From Marivita geojedonensis (GTDB taxonomy: Bacteria > Pseudomonadota > Alphaproteobacteria > Rhodobacterales > Rhodobacteraceae): 64,000 bases of DNA. The position numbers were made by a program, and so were the translations under genes. Positions 53,602 through 62,203 of the stretch are shown one piece after another; the stretch's first letter is position 1, and each line of letters starts with the position of its first letter. The stretch lies in NCBI RefSeq assembly GCF_002115805.1, contig NZ_JFKC01000003.1, positions 1 to 64,000 on the forward strand. The letters are read 5' to 3'. The notes under the pieces are model-generated. The model saw only the letters and a program-made list of their open reading frames with translations. It ran no database searches and had not been told where the DNA came from.

Positions 53602-55095
53602 TTATTGATCGTTTGTTGTGTCGTTTGATTGAGCCGTGTCGTGGATTGCGATCCACTGACATTCGGTGAATTCATGCACCGCATCACGCCCGCCAAAACG
53701 GCCATAGCCCGAGGCTTTGACCCCGCCGAAGGGCAGTCGGGGATCGTCGTAAACGGTTGATCCGTTGACATGGCCGATCCCGGTTTCGATCTGGCAGAGC
53801 ATGTCGCGCGCCGCCTCTGTGTCACGGCTGAAAACCGAAGCGACGAGGCCGAAATCCGTGTCATTGGCCAACGCCAGCGCCTCTTCGGCATCCGCCACGC
53901 GGATAATCCCGGTGATCGGGCCAAACGCCTCTTCGTCGTAGAACATCATCCCCGGAGCGACCCGGTCGAGCACGGCGGGCTGTATCCCACCCCCGGACAA
54001 CTCGCCGCCGGTGATCAGTTCGGCCCCTTTCGACAGGGCGTCGTTGATCATCGCACGCAAACGCACCGCCGCTGCGGGGCTGATGAGCGCGCCCAGCGGT
54101 CCGGGTTGACCCGGTTCAAACCGCAAGGCCTCGGCTTCGTTCGCCAACCGCCCGGCAAAATCATCCGCAACTGCATCGGCAACAATGATCCGCTCCGTCG
54201 ACATGCAGATCTGGCCCTGGTTGAAAAAGCTGCCATGCGCGATGGCACGCGCGGCCAGGTCCAAATCCGCATCCGCCAGAACGATTGCCGTGCCTTTGCC
54301 CGACAGCTCCAGCAGACAGGGTTTCAGGTGATGTGCCGCCGTCACGGCAATCTCGCGGCCCACCCGGGTCGATCCGGTGAAATTCACCCGACGCACGGCA
54401 GGGTGGGCAATCAGCGCCTCGACCACCTCTTCTGCATGGTCGGGCGCGTTGGTGATGTAGTTCAGAACGCCGGGCGGCAGGCCCGCACCGCAGATTGTAT
54501 CCGCGACCCATTCGTGGGTTTTCGGGCAAAGCTCCGACCCCTTCAGCACAACGGTGTTTCCGCAGGCCAGCGGCGCGGCCACGGCCCGTGTGGCAAGGGT
54601 GACCGCCGCGTTCCACGGGGCGATCCCCAGCACGACGCCACAAGGCCGTCGGCGAAGAGTATGTCCGGGGATCGGTGACGCTGTATCGTCGATCACTTCG
54701 ATCAGGTCCGATGTCTGGCGCAGCATACCTGCGGCCAGATCGACATTGAAACGCACCCAGTCAGGGGCCGATCCCACCTCGGCCGATGCGATTTCGACCA
54801 CCTCATCGACACGGGCGATCAACGCGTCCGCTGCGCTTTGCAGAAGACCGACACGCTCTCGGGTTGGTAAGGCCGACCACCCTGCGAATGCATTGGCTGC
54901 AGCCGCCGCCGCAGCGCGCGCCTCGGCGGCGCGGCCAGCCGCGGCACGGGTCACAATGGCGTCCGACACCGGGTGTCGGCGTTCAAACGCAACAACCGGG
55001 TCAGGCGCGACGTGACGCCCGGCAATTATCAAGCGGGTTTCGTACAGGTGCTCCTCCCCAGGCTCACTGAACGCAGGCCGTATCCCCTCGGCCAT
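53602..55095 (-). CDS. Aldehyde dehydrogenase (vanillin/benzaldehyde dehydrogenase-like)
   Basis: 497 aa from the ATG at 55095 (MAEGIRPAF...); no strong ribosome site is seen, and the frame is open upstream to 55602 but that overlaps the divergent AraC gene. ALDH motifs: APWNAAVTLATRA, FTGSTRVGR, catalytic Glu in LELSGKG (Ser replaces the usual Gly) and catalytic Cys in NQGQICMSTERI. RRPCGVVLGIAPWNA and GQICMSTERI are typical of aromatic aldehyde dehydrogenases. First gene of the operon; livK follows after 13 nt. Confidence 0.9.
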   Translation of the reverse strand: MAEGIRPAFSEPGEEHLYETRLIIAGRHVAPDPVVAFERRHPVSDAIVTRAAAGRAAEARAAAAAAANAFAGWSALPTRERVGLLQSAADALIARVDEVVEIASAEVGSAPDWVRFNVDLAAGMLRQTSDLIEVIDDTASPIPGHTLRRRPCGVVLGIAPWNAAVTLATRAVAAPLACGNTVVLKGSELCPKTHEWVADTICGAGLPPGVLNYITNAPDHAEEVVEALIAHPAVRRVNFTGSTRVGREIAVTAAHHLKPCLLELSGKGTAIVLADADLDLAARAIAHGSFFNQGQICMSTERIIVADAVADDFAGRLANEAEALRFEPGQPGPLGALISPAAAVRLRAMINDALSKGAELITGGELSGGGIQPAVLDRVAPGMMFYDEEAFGPITGIIRVADAEEALALANDTDFGLVASVFSRDTEAARDMLCQIETGIGHVNGSTVYDDPRLPFGGVKASGYGRFGGRDAVHEFTECQWIAIHDTAQSNDTTNDQ

Positions 55096-55170
55096 TTCAT
55101 AAAATCGCTCGGAGAATGGCAGAGTAAATGATATTCTGCAGCAAATGATTATCGTTTTGTGGGAATATGT
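55096..55170. promoter_or_regulatory. Divergent control region between aldehyde dehydrogenase operon and AraC gene
   Basis: 75 nt. Two direct repeats AAATGATATT (55126-55135) and AAATGATTAT (55143-55152) start 17 bp apart, a spacing compatible with AraC-type two-site binding. An overlapping AGAAT...ATTCT dyad (55113-55117 and 55133-55137) is also present. The region is AT-rich and short enough that one bound regulator could govern both directions. Confidence 0.45.
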
Positions 55171-56064
55171 ATGCCGGATCAGAAACTGCACGACTCCGCA
55201 ACCGTGCGCGCCGGGGCAGTTGAGGGTCCGCTGCGACCCAGAATTGTGGGCTTGGCCGAGAGTTTGCGCGGGCCGTCCTGGTGTGCGATTCTGCTTGAAG
55301 ACGGGGCCGTCGACATTGCCGAAGGCGCGCAGCGCATCGAGGGGCCGGCGCTGGCCTGGCGCCCGTGGCGCGAAGGTCTGCGCCTCAGGTTCGAGGCCGG
55401 GGCGGTAGGGGCCTACGTGCTCCTCAACGCAAGCGTGCTGGGCAACACGATCGGCCACCTTCCAGAGGCGCGCGATCTTCGCGACGTTGCCGATCACGAC
55501 ATCAGCGTTCCGCTCAGGCAGGCTTCCGAAAAACGCGCTGCGCTGCGCACCGCTTTTGCAGGGATCCGGCGCGAACTCGATGAAGACGCCGCTGCGGCAC
55601 ATGTGGTGGTCGAAGCCTATCTCCGGGTGATCCTGATCGAGATCTTCCGCTCGGCCCAGTCGTTTTCGGGCGGTCCGCGCGGGGCCAGCCCGTCACACCG
55701 CGCCTTCACCCGGTTCAGCACTCTTGTCGAACGGCATTTCCGGGAACGCTGGACTGTGAATGACTACGCCGAACGTCTGGGCCTCACCCGTGACCGGCTT
55801 GGCGACATCTGTCGCCGGGTCCGCGATCTTGGTCCGAAAGACATCATCGACCGACGCGTGATGATCGAAGCGCGGCTGCTTCTGGAAACGTCGGGCCGGT
55901 CGATCAACGAAATCTCGAGCGCGCTGGGCTTTGGCTCGTCCGCCCAGTTCAACCGATTCTTCGTGCGTCACGCGCAGCAACCTCCGGGTGCCTATCGCGC
56001 GGCATTTCAGAAGGGCACCGAACTTGGTGTGTCCGATCCGGGACGCCCATTCGACTGGCCCTAA
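55171..56064 (+). CDS. AraC-family transcriptional regulator
   Basis: 297 aa from the ATG at 55171; a GTG at 55159 is the alternative. The N-terminal part (1-170) is a cupin-like effector region with AraC-binding-like-domain character. The C-terminal double helix-turn-helix (about 185-285) has WTVNDYAERLGLTRDRLGDICRR and EISSALGFGSSAQFNRFFVR. Divergent from the aldehyde dehydrogenase-Liv-flotillin operon, which it probably activates. Confidence 0.9.
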   Translation: MPDQKLHDSATVRAGAVEGPLRPRIVGLAESLRGPSWCAILLEDGAVDIAEGAQRIEGPALAWRPWREGLRLRFEAGAVGAYVLLNASVLGNTIGHLPEARDLRDVADHDISVPLRQASEKRAALRTAFAGIRRELDEDAAAAHVVVEAYLRVILIEIFRSAQSFSGGPRGASPSHRAFTRFSTLVERHFRERWTVNDYAERLGLTRDRLGDICRRVRDLGPKDIIDRRVMIEARLLLETSGRSINEISSALGFGSSAQFNRFFVRHAQQPPGAYRAAFQKGTELGVSDPGRPFDWP

Positions 56065-56070
56065 ATCAAT

Positions 56071-56151
56071 AATGTATACAGAAATATCCTCATAAGGCGA
56101 AAAATCGCCTCAAACTTACTGATTGACAGATTTCTGTATACAGAATAGCCA
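56071..56151 (+). promoter_or_regulatory. Promoter with twin TGTATACA operators upstream of the GntR-ligM operon
   Basis: Two copies of TGTATACAGAA: core TGTATACA at 56073-56080 and at 56135-56142. The second is a perfect 14-bp palindrome TTCTGTATACAGAA (56132-56145). Core centres are 62 bp apart, about six helical turns. A consensus -35 TTGACA (56123-56128) with a 17-nt spacer leads to TAGCCA (56146-56151) as a weak -10, so the second operator fills the promoter spacer. A hairpin AGGCGA-AAAA-TCGCCT (56095-56110) lies between the sites. TGTATACA dyads fit the operators of FCD-type GntR proteins, suggesting autorepression. Confidence 0.7.
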
Positions 56152-56195
56152 GAGTGCCAGAATGCCGCGGGGAGGCGGTTTGCACTGGGGGGTGC

Positions 56196-56924
56196 ATGTC
56201 AGATCGTAAGACGCAGTTCGACAAGGCGCTGCTGGGTCTTCGCTCGCTTGTAATGAGCGGTGAATTCGCAGCCAGCGCGCGGTTGCCGGAAGTCGCTCTT
56301 GCCGAGCGGCTCGGGATCTCGCGAACGCCGCTGCGTCAGGCGATGGACCGGCTTGTTGCCGAAGGGTTGCTGGAACGCATCGAAACCGGTGGCTGCCGCG
56401 CGGCGCGCTTTACGCTCGATGACATCAACGACGCGATCGAGCTTCGGGGGGTCATCGAAGGCACCGCAGCGCGTCTGGCGGCTGAGCGCGGTGCCGATCC
56501 GGTCAAACTGGAAGAAGCGCGCTACGTCCTTGAAGCGATCGATGGCGCTCTGATGCAGCCCGACAACATTGACTTCGATGCATATGTCCATGAAAACGCA
56601 CGGTTTCACGCGCTTCTTGCGGGCATGTCGGGCAGTCAGATCATCGAACGCGAGGTCGCCCGGATCAGCCAGCTTCCGCTGGCCTCGCCCAGTGCGTTCC
56701 TGCGCGAACAGGAACTGATCCCGGATTTCAGCGCATCCCTGGTCATTGCTCAGGGCCAGCACCGCGCCATTCTCGAAGCCATCGTGGCCCGGGAAGGGGC
56801 AAGGGCCGAAGCCCTGTCACGCGAACACGCCCGCCTTGCGCGGCGCAACCTTGACTACCTGGCCAACGCAGGACCGGGGGTCGCGACGCGGGTTCCCGGC
56901 CTGTCACTTCTATCAGCCGAATAA
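56196..56924 (+). CDS. GntR-family (FCD-type) transcriptional regulator
   Basis: 242 aa from the ATG at 56196 (MSDRKTQFDK...), with GGGGG just upstream. The winged helix-turn-helix (about 10-75) contains LAERLGISRTPLRQAMDRLVAEGLLE. The helical FCD ligand domain (about 80-225) has YVHENARFHALLA and GQHRAILEAIVARE with the metal-binding His/Asp pattern. First gene of the O-demethylase/TRAP operon and very likely its repressor, released by a pathway aromatic acid or intermediate. Confidence 0.93.
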   Translation: MSDRKTQFDKALLGLRSLVMSGEFAASARLPEVALAERLGISRTPLRQAMDRLVAEGLLERIETGGCRAARFTLDDINDAIELRGVIEGTAARLAAERGADPVKLEEARYVLEAIDGALMQPDNIDFDAYVHENARFHALLAGMSGSQIIEREVARISQLPLASPSAFLREQELIPDFSASLVIAQGQHRAILEAIVAREGARAEALSREHARLARRNLDYLANAGPGVATRVPGLSLLSAE

Positions 56925-56947
56925 GATCCTAGGAGGAGATCACGTCT

Positions 56948-58354
56948 ATGCCCAGCTTGTCTGATAAGATGAAGGAATGGGGGAATCCCGTTGAAATGCT
57001 TCGGAATTCCCAGATCGGGATGTATGTGTATCCGGTTGTTACGCCGGAATTCCGCAACTGGCGTGTTGAACAGGAAGCGTGGCGCCATTCTGCCGTTCTC
57101 TTCGACCAGTCGCACCATATGGACGAACTGATCGTCGAAGGGCCTCAGGCGGAAGAATTCCTTGCCTATCACGGCATCAACAGCTTCTCGAATTTCGATC
57201 TGAACCGGGCCAAGCACTACGTCCCGGTGACGCCTGCCGGCCATGTGATCGGCGACCACATCATCTTCCGCGAACGTCAGGACAAATTCATCCTCGTGGG
57301 CCGCGCGCCGACTTCGAACTGGCTGATGTTCGCCGCTGCCTGGGGCAAGTGGAACGTCCGGATCAAGCACGATCCCCGCTCCACGTCGCGCCCCGAGGGC
57401 GAACGCGTCCTGCGCACCCATTACCGCTATCAGATTCAGGGTCCGGACGCGCCGAAGATCTTTGAAAAGATGAACGGCGGCCCGATCCCGGACATCAAGT
57501 TCTTCCATGTCGACTGGATCAATATCGGCTCCAAGAAAGTGCAGGCGCTGCGCCATGGCATGTCCGGCGCGCCGGGTCTCGAAGTCTGGGGTCCGTATGA
57601 GGACAAGCACTACATCCACTCGACCATTCTTCAAGCGGCGCGCGATGCGGGCGTCGACCTCGTCCAGTGCGGAAGCCGTGCCTATTCGACCAACACGCTC
57701 GAGTCGGGCTGGATCCCGTCGCCGCTTCCGGGCATCTACACCGGCGACGGCATGCTGGCCGATTACCGCGACTGGCTGGGCACCGACATGTACGAAGCGG
57801 CCGGCGCCATCGGCGGCAGTTTCATCAGCGACAATATCGAAGATTACTATGTCAATCCGTTCGAATTGGGCTACGACTTCTACATCGGGTGGAAAAAGGA
57901 TGACTTCATAGGCAAGGATGCCCTTCTCAAGATGAAAGAGAGCGGCACCAACCGGAAGAAGGTGACCTTTGAGTGGAACAAGGAAGATGTGCTCAAGGTG
58001 ATCGCATCGGCCTTCGAAGAGGGGACTCCGTACAAGTGGATCGATTTCCCGCAGCCGAACTACGCGTCGTCTTCTGCTGACATGGTCATGCATGGCGACA
58101 AGATGGTCGGTATGAGCATGTTCAATGGCTACAGCTACAACGAACGCTGTGTGCTGTCGCTCGGCGTGGTCGATCAGAGCGTCGAAATCGGTGACGTGCT
58201 GACGCTGCGCTGGGGTGAATCCGACGACACCGCCAAGACATCCACCGAAAAGCACAAGCAGGCCGAGATTCGGGTTCGGGTCTCTCCGACGCCGTATTCG
58301 AGCGAGGCGCGGGAAAGCTATGCGGCGGACAGCTGGCGCACCAAGGCCAGCTGA
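56948..58354 (+). CDS. ligM: LigM/DesA-type tetrahydrofolate-dependent aromatic O-demethylase
   Basis: 468 aa, GcvT/aminomethyltransferase superfamily. Landmarks close to Sphingobium LigM (vanillate/3-O-methylgallate O-demethylase) as I recall it: NPVEMLRNSQIGMYVYPVV near the N-terminus, FDQSHHM, HYVPVTPAGHVIGD, ALRHGMSGAPGLEVWGPYE, NTLESGWIPSPLPGIYTGDG, GGSFISDNIEDYYVNPFELG and MSMFNGYSYNE. The enzyme would move the methoxyl methyl group to tetrahydrofolate, giving a catechol-type acid. It follows the GntR gene after 23 nt with an AGGAGG site. DmdA is a relative, but the LigM-specific segments point to aromatic substrates. Confidence 0.9.
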   Translation: MPSLSDKMKEWGNPVEMLRNSQIGMYVYPVVTPEFRNWRVEQEAWRHSAVLFDQSHHMDELIVEGPQAEEFLAYHGINSFSNFDLNRAKHYVPVTPAGHVIGDHIIFRERQDKFILVGRAPTSNWLMFAAAWGKWNVRIKHDPRSTSRPEGERVLRTHYRYQIQGPDAPKIFEKMNGGPIPDIKFFHVDWINIGSKKVQALRHGMSGAPGLEVWGPYEDKHYIHSTILQAARDAGVDLVQCGSRAYSTNTLESGWIPSPLPGIYTGDGMLADYRDWLGTDMYEAAGAIGGSFISDNIEDYYVNPFELGYDFYIGWKKDDFIGKDALLKMKESGTNRKKVTFEWNKEDVLKVIASAFEEGTPYKWIDFPQPNYASSSADMVMHGDKMVGMSMFNGYSYNERCVLSLGVVDQSVEIGDVLTLRWGESDDTAKTSTEKHKQAEIRVRVSPTPYSSEARESYAADSWRTKAS

Positions 58355-58370
58355 TCGGCAACACGAGGTC

Positions 58371-58430
58371 TGCGGCGGTCACAGAGAAGGGCCGCCGCAA
58401 CCATTCAATCGGCCTGACAGGATGCAGGCC
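58371..58430 (+). other. Two tandem stem-loops between ligM and the TRAP binding-protein gene
   Basis: First stem: TGCGGCGG (58371-58378) with CCGCCGCA (58392-58399), exact, 13-nt loop. Second stem: GGCCTG (58411-58416) with CAGGCC (58425-58430), exact, 8-nt loop. No T run follows, so they look like mRNA processing or stability elements separating ligM from the transport genes. Confidence 0.55.
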
Positions 58431-58447
58431 AGTCAAGGGAGGAAGAC

Positions 58448-59422
58448 ATGACACTACGTTCTACATTTGTTGGTGCCGCGCTCGCATTGGCGGCCGCCGT
58501 TCCGGCCGCCGCGCAAGAGCTGAAATTCGCCAACTTCACGCCGCCGTTCCACACGGTCAACGCCAGTGTGATCGAAAAGCTGAACGCCGATCTGTCGGCG
58601 GCGACAGGCGGCAGCCTGACGGTCCGCGGCTATCATGGCGGTGAGCTGGGTGCCGGCCCGGTCGAGCAGTATGTCCGCGCCGTGCAGGGCGTGGCAGACA
58701 TCACATGGGGGCTGCCGGGCTACACCTCGCAGCAGTTCCAGAAGACCATGATCGTCGAATTGCCGGGTGTTGTCCCCGAGGGCAAGTCCGGTGCTGACGC
58801 GCTCTGCGATGCGATGGACGAAATCTCGGGCGAATTCCCGGGCACCGTTCCGGTCGCGCTCTGGACCTCTGAACCCAACATCATGATCATGAAGGACAAG
58901 GTCGTCCGCACGCCTGAAGATCTTGCCGGGCTCAAGATCCGTGTCGCGGGTGCAACCGCAGGCAAAGTGGCCGAAGCGCTTGGCGCGACCCCTGTGCAGA
59001 TGCCGATCAACCAAGTCTACAACGCCCTGCAGACCGGCCTGATCGACGGCGTGTTCACAGGCTCGTCCACGCTCAACGACTTCAAACTCGATGAAGTGGC
59101 CGACGCCTTCACAATCGGTGCCCCGCTGGGCCGCCTCGCATTCTTCGCAGTCATGGGCCAGAACGCCTATAACGGACTGTCCGACGACGCGAAGGCCGCA
59201 TTCGACGCAAACAGCGGCTGCGCTCTTGGTAACAATGCCGAGACCGCCTGGAACGCCACTGGCGAAGAAGGCGTGGCGCGGGCGCGTCAGGACGGCAAGA
59301 ACACCTTTGTCGATCTGACCCCGGAACAGGCACAGGCCTTTGCCGATGCCGTGTCCGGCGTTGTGGCGGAATATGTCGCCAGTGTTGGTGGCGAAGCCGC
59401 ACTGGCCGCGATGCAGGAATAA
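58448..59422 (+). CDS. dctP: DctP-family TRAP transporter solute-binding protein
   Basis: 324 aa with GGGAGG 5 nt before the ATG. The signal peptide (MTLRSTFVGAALALAAAVPAA) is cleaved near AAAQE. DctP features: GELGAGPVEQYVRAVQGVADI, PEDLAGLKIRVAGATAG with the carboxylate-binding Arg region, and NALQTGLIDGVFTG. It captures an organic acid, probably the aromatic substrate of the operon. dctQ starts 4 nt after its stop. Confidence 0.94.
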   Translation: MTLRSTFVGAALALAAAVPAAAQELKFANFTPPFHTVNASVIEKLNADLSAATGGSLTVRGYHGGELGAGPVEQYVRAVQGVADITWGLPGYTSQQFQKTMIVELPGVVPEGKSGADALCDAMDEISGEFPGTVPVALWTSEPNIMIMKDKVVRTPEDLAGLKIRVAGATAGKVAEALGATPVQMPINQVYNALQTGLIDGVFTGSSTLNDFKLDEVADAFTIGAPLGRLAFFAVMGQNAYNGLSDDAKAAFDANSGCALGNNAETAWNATGEEGVARARQDGKNTFVDLTPEQAQAFADAVSGVVAEYVASVGGEAALAAMQE

Positions 59423-59425
59423 ATC

Positions 59426-59929
59426 TTGGAGCGGATACGCACCCTTGCGGACAGGCTGATCGGCCTGTCCGCTGCAATTGGCTCGACGGCGCTCATTCTG
59501 ATCGTCGTCGTGATCCTTGTCGATGTGGTGGGTCGCGCCTTCGGCAACCCACTCTATGGCGGACAGGACATCACCACCATGGCAGCGGTGATCCTGGTCT
59601 TCGCTCCGATGGCGCTCTGTGACCGCATGGGCGGGCATATCTCGGTCGATCTGTTCGAGCGCTATTTCCCGGACGGCATGAACCGGGCCATCGATATTTC
59701 CGTCGCCGCGATCGGGGCGGTGATCTTTGCCACGCTGGCCTGGGCGACATGGGCAAGCGCCAAGCTGTCAGTCATGCTGAACCTTTCGACAAACCTTCTG
59801 TATCTGCCCAAGGCGTATTTCCAGTGGGCGACCATCGCCTTCATGCTTCTGGCGGCGCTGGGGCTCGCACTGCGCGCGGTTGAGCTGGCAACGACAGGCC
59901 GGGATGTGCGGACGGAGATCAAACGATGA
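59426..59929 (+). CDS. dctQ: TRAP transporter small permease subunit
   Basis: 167 aa from a TTG start (MERIRTLADRL...) with AGGA 7 nt upstream and no better ATG. Four transmembrane helices, with VVVILVDVVGRAFGNPLYGGQD typical of DctQ (key residues DVVGR and W/Y-GGQ). It overlaps dctM by 4 nt. Confidence 0.93.
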   Translation: MERIRTLADRLIGLSAAIGSTALILIVVVILVDVVGRAFGNPLYGGQDITTMAAVILVFAPMALCDRMGGHISVDLFERYFPDGMNRAIDISVAAIGAVIFATLAWATWASAKLSVMLNLSTNLLYLPKAYFQWATIAFMLLAALGLALRAVELATTGRDVRTEIKR

Positions 59930-61230
59930 GCGCATCCGTCGCCGGTCTCCTGGGCATTGTCGCTCTCTTCGCGCTGCTCATCCTGCGGGTGCCCGTGGCC
60001 TTTGCGATGTTCGTTGTGGGGTTTCTGGGCATCTGGGCGCTGAATGGGCTCAATGCCGCAACTTCGCTATTGGCATCCGAGGCTTTCACTTTGGCATCGT
60101 CGCCGGAACTGGTGGTGATCCCGCTCTTCATCCTGATGGGCAACGTAGCGTCGCACACGGGCATGAGCCGCCAGCTGTTCGACGCCGCCTATGCGGTAAT
60201 CGGCTCCATCCGGGGCGGTCTCGCCTCGGCAACGGTGATCGGCTGCGGCGGTTTTGCAGCCCTGTCCGGATCGTCCGTGGCGTCGGCGCTGACGATGGGC
60301 AAGGTCGCCCTCGCCGAGATGGAGCGGTTCAAATACGATGATCGCCTGTCCACAGGTGTCGTCGCGGCCGGTGGCACGCTGGGCATCCTGATCCCGCCGT
60401 CAACGGGTTTCGTAATCTACGCGATCCTGACCGAGCAATCCATCGGACGCCTGTTCCTCGCCGGGGTTCTTCCGGGCATCCTGCTCCTGTCGCTTTTTGT
60501 CCTCGCGGTATCCGTTCTCTGCATGCTGCGTCCCGATTTCGGTCCGGCAGGGCCCAGCACCACTTTCGGGGAAAAACTTCGCGCGCTGAGTGGCGCAGGG
60601 CCGATTGTCGGCGTGATCTTCCTGACCATCGGCGGCATGTATGGCGGGCTGTTCTCACCGGTTGAAGCAGCGGCTGTCGGGGCAGGGGCCGTGATTGTCA
60701 TCGGCGCGGTTACCCGGAAGCTCAAACTGTCGATGCTCTGGTCTGCGGCAAAGGACAGCGTCGTGACCACCGCAACAGTGATGCTGATCCTGATCGCCGC
60801 GCATATGATCAACCCTTTTCTGGCGCTGAGCCATATGACCGAGCTGGTTGGTGAGTTCTTTGTCTCGCTCGAACTCGGGGCGACGGGCAGCCTGCTGGTG
60901 ATCCTTGCGATCTACATTGTGCTTGGGTGCTTCCTCGAAGGCTTCGCGATGCTGGTTCTGACGTTGCCGATCTTCTTTCCCATCGTGCTGGAGTTGGGCA
61001 TCGACCCGATCTGGTTCGGCGTTCTGGTCGTGCTGGCGCTCGAAATGGGCCTGATTTCCCCGCCTGTGGGATTGAACGTCTTCATCGTGAAATCGGTGGC
61101 ACCGGGCGTGTCGCTGGGGCGCATCTTTACCGGGGTCATCCTGTTCTGGGTGATGATGCTGGTAACTTTGGCGATCCTTGTCGCCTTCCCGCAGATTTCA
61201 CTCTTTCTGCCAAACACCATGATCAATTGA
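59926..61230 (+). CDS. dctM: TRAP transporter large permease subunit
   Basis: 434 aa with about 12 transmembrane helices. Family signatures: VIPLFILMGNVASHTGMSRQLFDA, SGSSVASALTMGKVALAEM, GTLGILIPPSTGFVIYAILTEQSIG and the C-terminal SPPVGLNVFIVKSVAPGV. It carries substrate with the sodium gradient as the DctQM pair. The extradiol dioxygenase gene follows after 7 nt. Confidence 0.96.
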   Translation: MSASVAGLLGIVALFALLILRVPVAFAMFVVGFLGIWALNGLNAATSLLASEAFTLASSPELVVIPLFILMGNVASHTGMSRQLFDAAYAVIGSIRGGLASATVIGCGGFAALSGSSVASALTMGKVALAEMERFKYDDRLSTGVVAAGGTLGILIPPSTGFVIYAILTEQSIGRLFLAGVLPGILLLSLFVLAVSVLCMLRPDFGPAGPSTTFGEKLRALSGAGPIVGVIFLTIGGMYGGLFSPVEAAAVGAGAVIVIGAVTRKLKLSMLWSAAKDSVVTTATVMLILIAAHMINPFLALSHMTELVGEFFVSLELGATGSLLVILAIYIVLGCFLEGFAMLVLTLPIFFPIVLELGIDPIWFGVLVVLALEMGLISPPVGLNVFIVKSVAPGVSLGRIFTGVILFWVMMLVTLAILVAFPQISLFLPNTMIN

Positions 61231-61237
61231 GGCACCC

Positions 61238-62194
61238 ATGACCGAACCCTGCTTTGACGTTGCTCATCTTGGCCATGTAGAGGTCCTGACCAACAAGTTC
61301 GACGAGAGCCTTGATTTCTTCACCCGCGTCTACGGGCTGAAGCTGTCCGCATTGGAGGGCGACAGCGCGTATCTTCGGGCGTGGGACGATTACGAGTTTC
61401 ACTCGATGAAGCTCACGAAATCCGACACGACCGGCGTTGCCCATATCGGCTACCGCATGTCCTCCGAGGCTGCGCTGGAGCGGCGCGTCAAAGCGATCGA
61501 GGCGTCGGGCTACAAGACCCATGGCTGGGTCGAGGGGGATCTCGGCCATGGCCGGGCCTACCGCTTTGAGGATCCGTTCGGCCACGTGTTCGAGCTGTAT
61601 TGGGACACGGTCAAATATGACCCGCCGCCCGAGGACCGGCCCGCCCTCAAGAACATGTCGAGCCGTTTCCACGCGCAGGGTGTGTCGCCGCGTCGGATCG
61701 ATCACCTGAACCTTCTGGCCGAGGACGTGACCCAGTTCCGCGACTTCATGCAGACCTGCCTGGGCAGCCGCGTGACCGAACAGATCCGCCTCAACAACGG
61801 GCGGCTTGGGGGGTGCTGGTTCACCATCAACAACAAGACCTACGATCTGGCCTGCACCGAAGAACACGGCCGGGGCAGCAATCGCCTGCACCATGTCACC
61901 TACGCCACGGATCAGCGCGAAGACATCCTGCGCGCGGCCGACATCTTTCTTGAAAACGGCGTCCACATCGAAACCGGCCCGCACAAGCACGCCATTCAGG
62001 GGACCTTCTTCCTCTATGTGTGGGAGCCTGCCGGAAACCGTATCGAACTGGCCAACGCTGGTGCGCGCCTGATCCTGCAGCCTGACTGGGAAACCGTCAC
62101 CTGGACCGAGGATGAGCGAAAGAAGGGGCAGGCGTGGGGGCTCAAGACCATTGAGACCTTCCACACCCACGGCACACCTCCGGCAGAGGGCTGA
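61238..62194 (+). CDS. Type I extradiol ring-cleavage dioxygenase (catechol 2,3-dioxygenase family)
   Basis: 318 aa, two vicinal-oxygen-chelate domains. The metal triad expected in the second domain is visible: His156 (RRIDHLN), His219 (RLHHVTY) and Glu270 (AGNRIELA), close to His153/His214/Glu265 of XylE. A His and a Tyr fitting the catalytic pair lie in HKHAIQGTFFLYVWEP. The enzyme would open a catecholic ring next to the diol, using Fe(II) or Mn(II). Its place behind ligM and a TRAP system suggests it cleaves the demethylated product or a descendant. GAGG precedes the ATG. Confidence 0.92.
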   Translation: MTEPCFDVAHLGHVEVLTNKFDESLDFFTRVYGLKLSALEGDSAYLRAWDDYEFHSMKLTKSDTTGVAHIGYRMSSEAALERRVKAIEASGYKTHGWVEGDLGHGRAYRFEDPFGHVFELYWDTVKYDPPPEDRPALKNMSSRFHAQGVSPRRIDHLNLLAEDVTQFRDFMQTCLGSRVTEQIRLNNGRLGGCWFTINNKTYDLACTEEHGRGSNRLHHVTYATDQREDILRAADIFLENGVHIETGPHKHAIQGTFFLYVWEPAGNRIELANAGARLILQPDWETVTWTEDERKKGQAWGLKTIETFHTHGTPPAEG

Positions 62195-62203
62195 CGGACC
62201 ACC

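Noticed and set aside
53589-53924. N-terminal extension of the LivK-like protein
   Set aside because: A clear signal peptide and GGGAGG site start at 53588; the upstream frame is within the aldehyde dehydrogenase gene.
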